NCBI RefSeq assembly: GCF_026250525.1
Contig: NZ_CP111051.1
Location: 62,001-126,000, forward strand
DNA: 64,000 nucleotides
DNA from: Chondrinema litorale
Lineage (GTDB): Bacteria; Bacteroidota; Bacteroidia; Cytophagales; Flammeovirgaceae
Direction: 5' to 3'
The notes beneath the pieces are model-generated. The model was not told the DNA's origin, did no database searches, and saw nothing but the letters and a program-made list of their open reading frames with translations. Below, in pieces: positions 62,094-64,000 of the stretch. Every line of letters starts with the position of its first letter. Positions within the stretch are counted from its first letter, which is position 1. The position numbers were made by a program, and so were the translations under genes.

Positions 62094-62150
62094 GAGGCAA
62101 GGAAAGTGGAAGAGTTGTATGGAATTGGCCTTACACAAAGCTGTAAGCCC

Positions 62151-62591
62151 ATGAAAAACAAAGAAAAATTACAAAAAACAACAACGAAAACGAGGGTCGA
62201 CTCGACAGAGGTCGTCCCAACGAAACGAAGTTTTGCGCTAGCACAGCGTCAGGAGATTATCGAATACTATAACACAGGGTATTTTACTGCAGAAATTCTT
62301 TGCAAAAGATATGGTATATCGGTAAACTTGTTTAGGCAGTGGTTAAGATCAGAAAAACGAAGAGAACAAAACCAACTCAAAAACAGTCAATGCCAAATGG
62401 ATGATCCAGACTACAAGGATAAAGATGCTGAAATTGCAGCCCTCAAAAAAGCACTCCAACAAAAAGAGAAAGAGCTGAATTATGCTAAAATGAAGCATAA
62501 GGCATTGGATATTTTAATTGAAATCGCTGAAGAAAGATTTGACATCATAATAAAGCTTGCAGCTGCAAAAAAGTCTGGGCCTTGGCGGTAG
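62151..62591 (+). CDS. IS3-family transposase OrfA
   Basis: A 146-residue helix-turn-helix protein from the ATG at 62151. A GTG at 62106 lies inside the IS110 right end and is not the original start. The HTH is in ALAQRQEIIEYYNTGYFTAEILCKRYGISVNLFRQWL, followed by a leucine-zipper-like coil (DAEIAALKKALQQKEKELNYAKM). OrfA binds the element's ends and is fused to OrfB by -1 frameshifting near its end. The IS110 insert has displaced its original upstream sequence, which may alter its promoter. Confidence 0.9.
   Translation: MKNKEKLQKTTTKTRVDSTEVVPTKRSFALAQRQEIIEYYNTGYFTAEILCKRYGISVNLFRQWLRSEKRREQNQLKNSQCQMDDPDYKDKDAEIAALKKALQQKEKELNYAKMKHKALDILIEIAEERFDIIIKLAAAKKSGPWR
62567..62573 (+). promoter_or_regulatory. 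Programmed -1 frameshift heptamer
   Basis: A_AAA_AAG in the zero frame of orfA (codons GCA AAA AAG). After a -1 slip the reading frame runs without a stop into orfB (AAA GTC TGG GCC TTG GCG), giving the OrfAB fusion transposase. This is the canonical slippery site of IS3-family elements. Confidence 0.88.
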
Positions 62592-63553
62592 ACAAGATGC
62601 GTCTTGTGTTTCCATTGTTGAGTTTGACCTTAATCTGTAGTTTTTATGATCGACATCGGCAAAGTTATTATGAGGCTGTACGACGTGAGAAAGCTTATCA
62701 AGAAATAGCAGATAAAGTCATCAAAAAAGTAAGTTCACTCAGAGAAGTATTACCAGGTATTGGTACTTCAAAACTGCATTTTTTGATGAAGGATTGGCTG
62801 GAAACTGAAGGGATTAAAATGGGCAGAGACAAGCTCCATGAGCTTCTCAGAGAAAGAAATTTGCTGATAAAAAAAAGAGATGGCATCAGAACTACTAACT
62901 CCAATCATCATTACAGGAAATACAATGATAAACGCAGAAGTTTAGAAGTTACTAGACCAGAGAGATTATGGGTATCAGATATTACGTACGTCCCAGTTAA
63001 AGGGAATTACTCATATCTAAGTTTGGTTACTGATGCTTACTCTAGAAAAGTAGTCGGCTGGGCAATGGAAGATAGTCTAGAAGCTGAAGGACCAATGAAA
63101 GCTTTACAAATGGCATTAAAACAGCGAAAAAATGATAAGAAAATGGATTTAATGCATCATTCTGACAGAGGTAGTCAATATTGTTCCAATGATTATACAA
63201 AGCTTTTGAAGAAAAATAAGATTGAAATTAGTATGGTTCAAACTGGAGATCCAAGAGACAACGGGATTGCTGAGAGAATGCACAGGACATTGAAAACGGA
63301 GTTCTTATATGGTAAACCCAAAGGTTTTTTATCTACTGCAGCAGCTTCAGAAACTATGGAAAAGAATATTGAGGCCTATAATAATATGAGGCCTCATGCC
63401 AGTGTGGATTACCTCACCCCTGCCCAAGCTCATTGCTTGGAGGGTAAGATTCATAAACGGTGGAAAGCTCCCGATTGGAAAAATCGAAAAAGCAGGAAAA
63501 AGGAAATCAATCTAGAAGACTACTACGAATTTAATGGCGTGAAAGGATTCTAA
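62582..63553 (+). CDS. IS3-family transposase OrfB (DDE catalytic part)
   Basis: About 323 residues in the -1 frame relative to orfA, overlapping it by 10 nt. It is normally made only as the OrfAB fusion, so the TTG start at 62582 is nominal. The integrase core has the HTH_21-like MGRDKLHELLRERNLLIKKR and the DDE residues in WVSDITYVP, HHSDRGSQYCS and NGIAERMHRTLK. The end RPHASVDYLTPAQ is typical. It carries out strand transfer via a circular intermediate. The frame is intact. Confidence 0.93.
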   Translation: MAVDKMRLVFPLLSLTLICSFYDRHRQSYYEAVRREKAYQEIADKVIKKVSSLREVLPGIGTSKLHFLMKDWLETEGIKMGRDKLHELLRERNLLIKKRDGIRTTNSNHHYRKYNDKRRSLEVTRPERLWVSDITYVPVKGNYSYLSLVTDAYSRKVVGWAMEDSLEAEGPMKALQMALKQRKNDKKMDLMHHSDRGSQYCSNDYTKLLKKNKIEISMVQTGDPRDNGIAERMHRTLKTEFLYGKPKGFLSTAAASETMEKNIEAYNNMRPHASVDYLTPAQAHCLEGKIHKRWKAPDWKNRKSRKKEINLEDYYEFNGVKGF

Positions 63554-63640
63554 GAATAATACAAAGTCACATAATAGCAAAATCAACAATTATACACTAA
63601 AAAAGTGTGGAATTCCGTAAGGCTATTTCCGGAGCATACA

Positions 63641-63663
63641 AAGCTAATCGCTGGATTTCAGGA
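63641..63663 (-). repeat. Right terminal inverted repeat of the IS3-family element
   Basis: Exact reverse complement of 60488-60510. It continues inward, uninterrupted, as TTGTATGCTCCGGAAATAG (minus strand), which serves as the template for reading the interrupted left repeat. Confidence 0.92.
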
Positions 63664-63711
63664 ACATACATTTTGTGATTTGATAACCTTAAAAAGAAAC
63701 ATTTCAAAAGC

Positions 63712-64000
63712 CTATAAAGCCTCTTTTAGTTTAATCATCTTTTCATTGCTAATGACAAAATTTCTAGGTAAAGATTTTAATTTTTCAAATGTTATTCGAG
63801 CCTTTTCTTTATTCCCATTTTGTAAATGAAAAATTGTAATATTGTAAAAAACTTTTACTTTGTTTTCCATTCCAATATTAAAACCACTAATAGTTTGCAT
63901 GGCAGAATCTAATACCTCTAGTGTATATTCAATTTCTAAGGAGTTTGGCTCATAACTTTCAACCGCTGCAAGGTTAAGTAGTTTTGCCATTTGATAATTA
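63712..64000 (-). CDS. C-terminal part of an unrecognised, possibly TPR-type protein (runs off the window)
   Basis: A minus-strand frame open from the window edge to a TAG at 63712, about 96 residues. The helical text (LEVLDSAMQTISGFNIGMENKVKVFYNITIFHLQNGNKEKARITFEKLKSLP) resembles the end of a tetratricopeptide-repeat array. An ATG at 63990 is present, but upstream codons remain open to the edge, so the real start probably lies beyond. The stop is 48 bp from the IS3 right repeat, so the insertion sits just downstream of this gene. A function cannot be assigned. Confidence 0.65.
   Translation of the reverse strand, partial: NYQMAKLLNLAAVESYEPNSLEIEYTLEVLDSAMQTISGFNIGMENKVKVFYNITIFHLQNGNKEKARITFEKLKSLPRNFVISNEKMIKLKEAL

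Larger units (their letters stand above)
60511..62114 (+). mobile_element. IS110-family insertion sequence nested in the IS3 left repeat
   Basis: Ends were placed by comparison with the uninterrupted right repeat, which reads GATTAGCTTTGTATG inward. The left copy reads GATTAGCTT and then departs (AAGCAAGC) at 60511; it resumes as TTGTATG at 62115. The insert is therefore about 1604 bp, with 1-2 bases of ambiguity from the shared T residues (a T or TT core). Layout: 254-nt non-coding left end, one DEDD transposase gene, 21-nt right end. This is the IS110-group architecture (long left end, short right end, no target duplication beyond a core). Confidence 0.85.
60488..63663 (+). mobile_element. 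IS3-family insertion sequence, interrupted by an IS110-family element
   Basis: Identical 23-bp inverted repeats bound the region (60488-60510 and 63641-63663). Inside are overlapping orfA/orfB genes of an IS3-family transposase with a complete DDE triad. Removing the IS110-family insert leaves about 1.57 kb, a usual IS3 size. The inverted repeats continue inward: past the insert, TTGTATG plus GGAATTGGCCTTAC (62115-62134) matches TTGTATG plus GGAAATAGCCTTAC from the right end, with about 4 extra bases in between on the right. No direct target duplication is evident at the outer edges. Confidence 0.85.

Noticed and set aside
62106..62150. GTG at 62106 as the start of OrfA
   Set aside because: The first codons up to about 62114 belong to the IS110 right end and the rest to the IS3 terminal repeat, so the original gene cannot have started there; the ATG at 62151 fits.
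60476..63678. 8-bp direct repeat TTTTGTGA at 60476-60483 and 63671-63678 as a target-site duplication
   Set aside because: The two copies are 4 nt and 7 nt away from the inverted repeats, not adjacent, and IS3-family duplications are 3-5 bp. Chance similarity in AT-rich flanks is more likely.
1..64000. CRISPR arrays, tRNA or rRNA genes, prophage structural genes
   Set aside because: No regularly spaced direct repeats, cloverleaf-type tRNA sequence, conserved rRNA segment or phage structural protein was recognised on reading both strands.

Overview
The window reads as chromosomal DNA of an AT-rich Bacteroidota, most likely a Cytophagales-type environmental (perhaps marine) gliding bacterium. 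The evidence is a SusC/SusD pair, several TonB-dependent receptors with carboxypeptidase-regulatory N-domains, LytTR-type two-component genes, DUF6624, DUF5018-plus-LRR lipoproteins, a bacteriophytochrome hybrid kinase and weak Shine-Dalgarno signals. The genus is not decidable from this sequence. No rRNA, tRNA or CRISPR array was seen.

Layout. 1-2.3 kb: tail of an unknown gene, then a PhnD-like sensor fused to a SpoIIE phosphatase. 2.3-11.6 kb: a small glycan locus (SusD, STN-containing SusC, Cof-type HAD phosphatase, GH2 beta-mannosidase). 11.9-20.1 kb: mixed single genes (EmrE/DMT exporter with AraC regulator, 2-dehydropantoate reductase-like, DUF6624, LytS/LytTR pair, a formylglycine-generating-enzyme-like gene broken by an in-frame stop, YiiX-like lipoprotein, DUF302). 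20.2-21.0 kb: NAGPA-type phosphodiester glycosidase.

21.2-33.2 kb is the most coherent block, a probable zinc-starvation island. A leftward operon (LolD/MacB-type ATPase, GTP cyclohydrolase I, Fur-family regulator, FtsX-type permease with a His-rich insert, DUF3299-like secreted protein) diverges from MerC-like and COG0523 GTPase genes. After these come a His/Cys small protein and a four-gene operon (ABC ATPase, TonB receptor, two DUF3526-type permeases). Three near-identical 15-bp palindromes (TGCAACANTGTTGCA) lie at the two control points. I infer that they are the operators of the Fur-family (Zur-like) regulator encoded inside the island.

33.3-42.9 kb: DoxX-like protein, esterase/HxlR pair, AraC plus short-chain dehydrogenase, methyltransferase, a 17-repeat LRR lipoprotein, and a CoA-disulfide-reductase-like enzyme fused to a rhodanese. 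43-52.1 kb: chemosensory cluster (cheR, MCP, cheW, cheA, cheY; no cheB) followed by a bacteriophytochrome hybrid kinase. 52.3-60.3 kb: TonB receptor, an AraC regulator broken by a one-base frameshift, GH20 hexosaminidase and a TlpA-like thioredoxin.

60.5-63.7 kb: nested insertion sequences. An IS3-family element with a canonical A6G frameshift site has had its left terminal inverted repeat split by an IS110-family element. The junctions can be placed to within 1-2 bases by comparison with the intact right repeat. The 254-nt leader of the IS110 transposase is GC-richer and hairpin-rich and is a candidate bridge RNA. The window ends inside the C-terminal part of a further gene.
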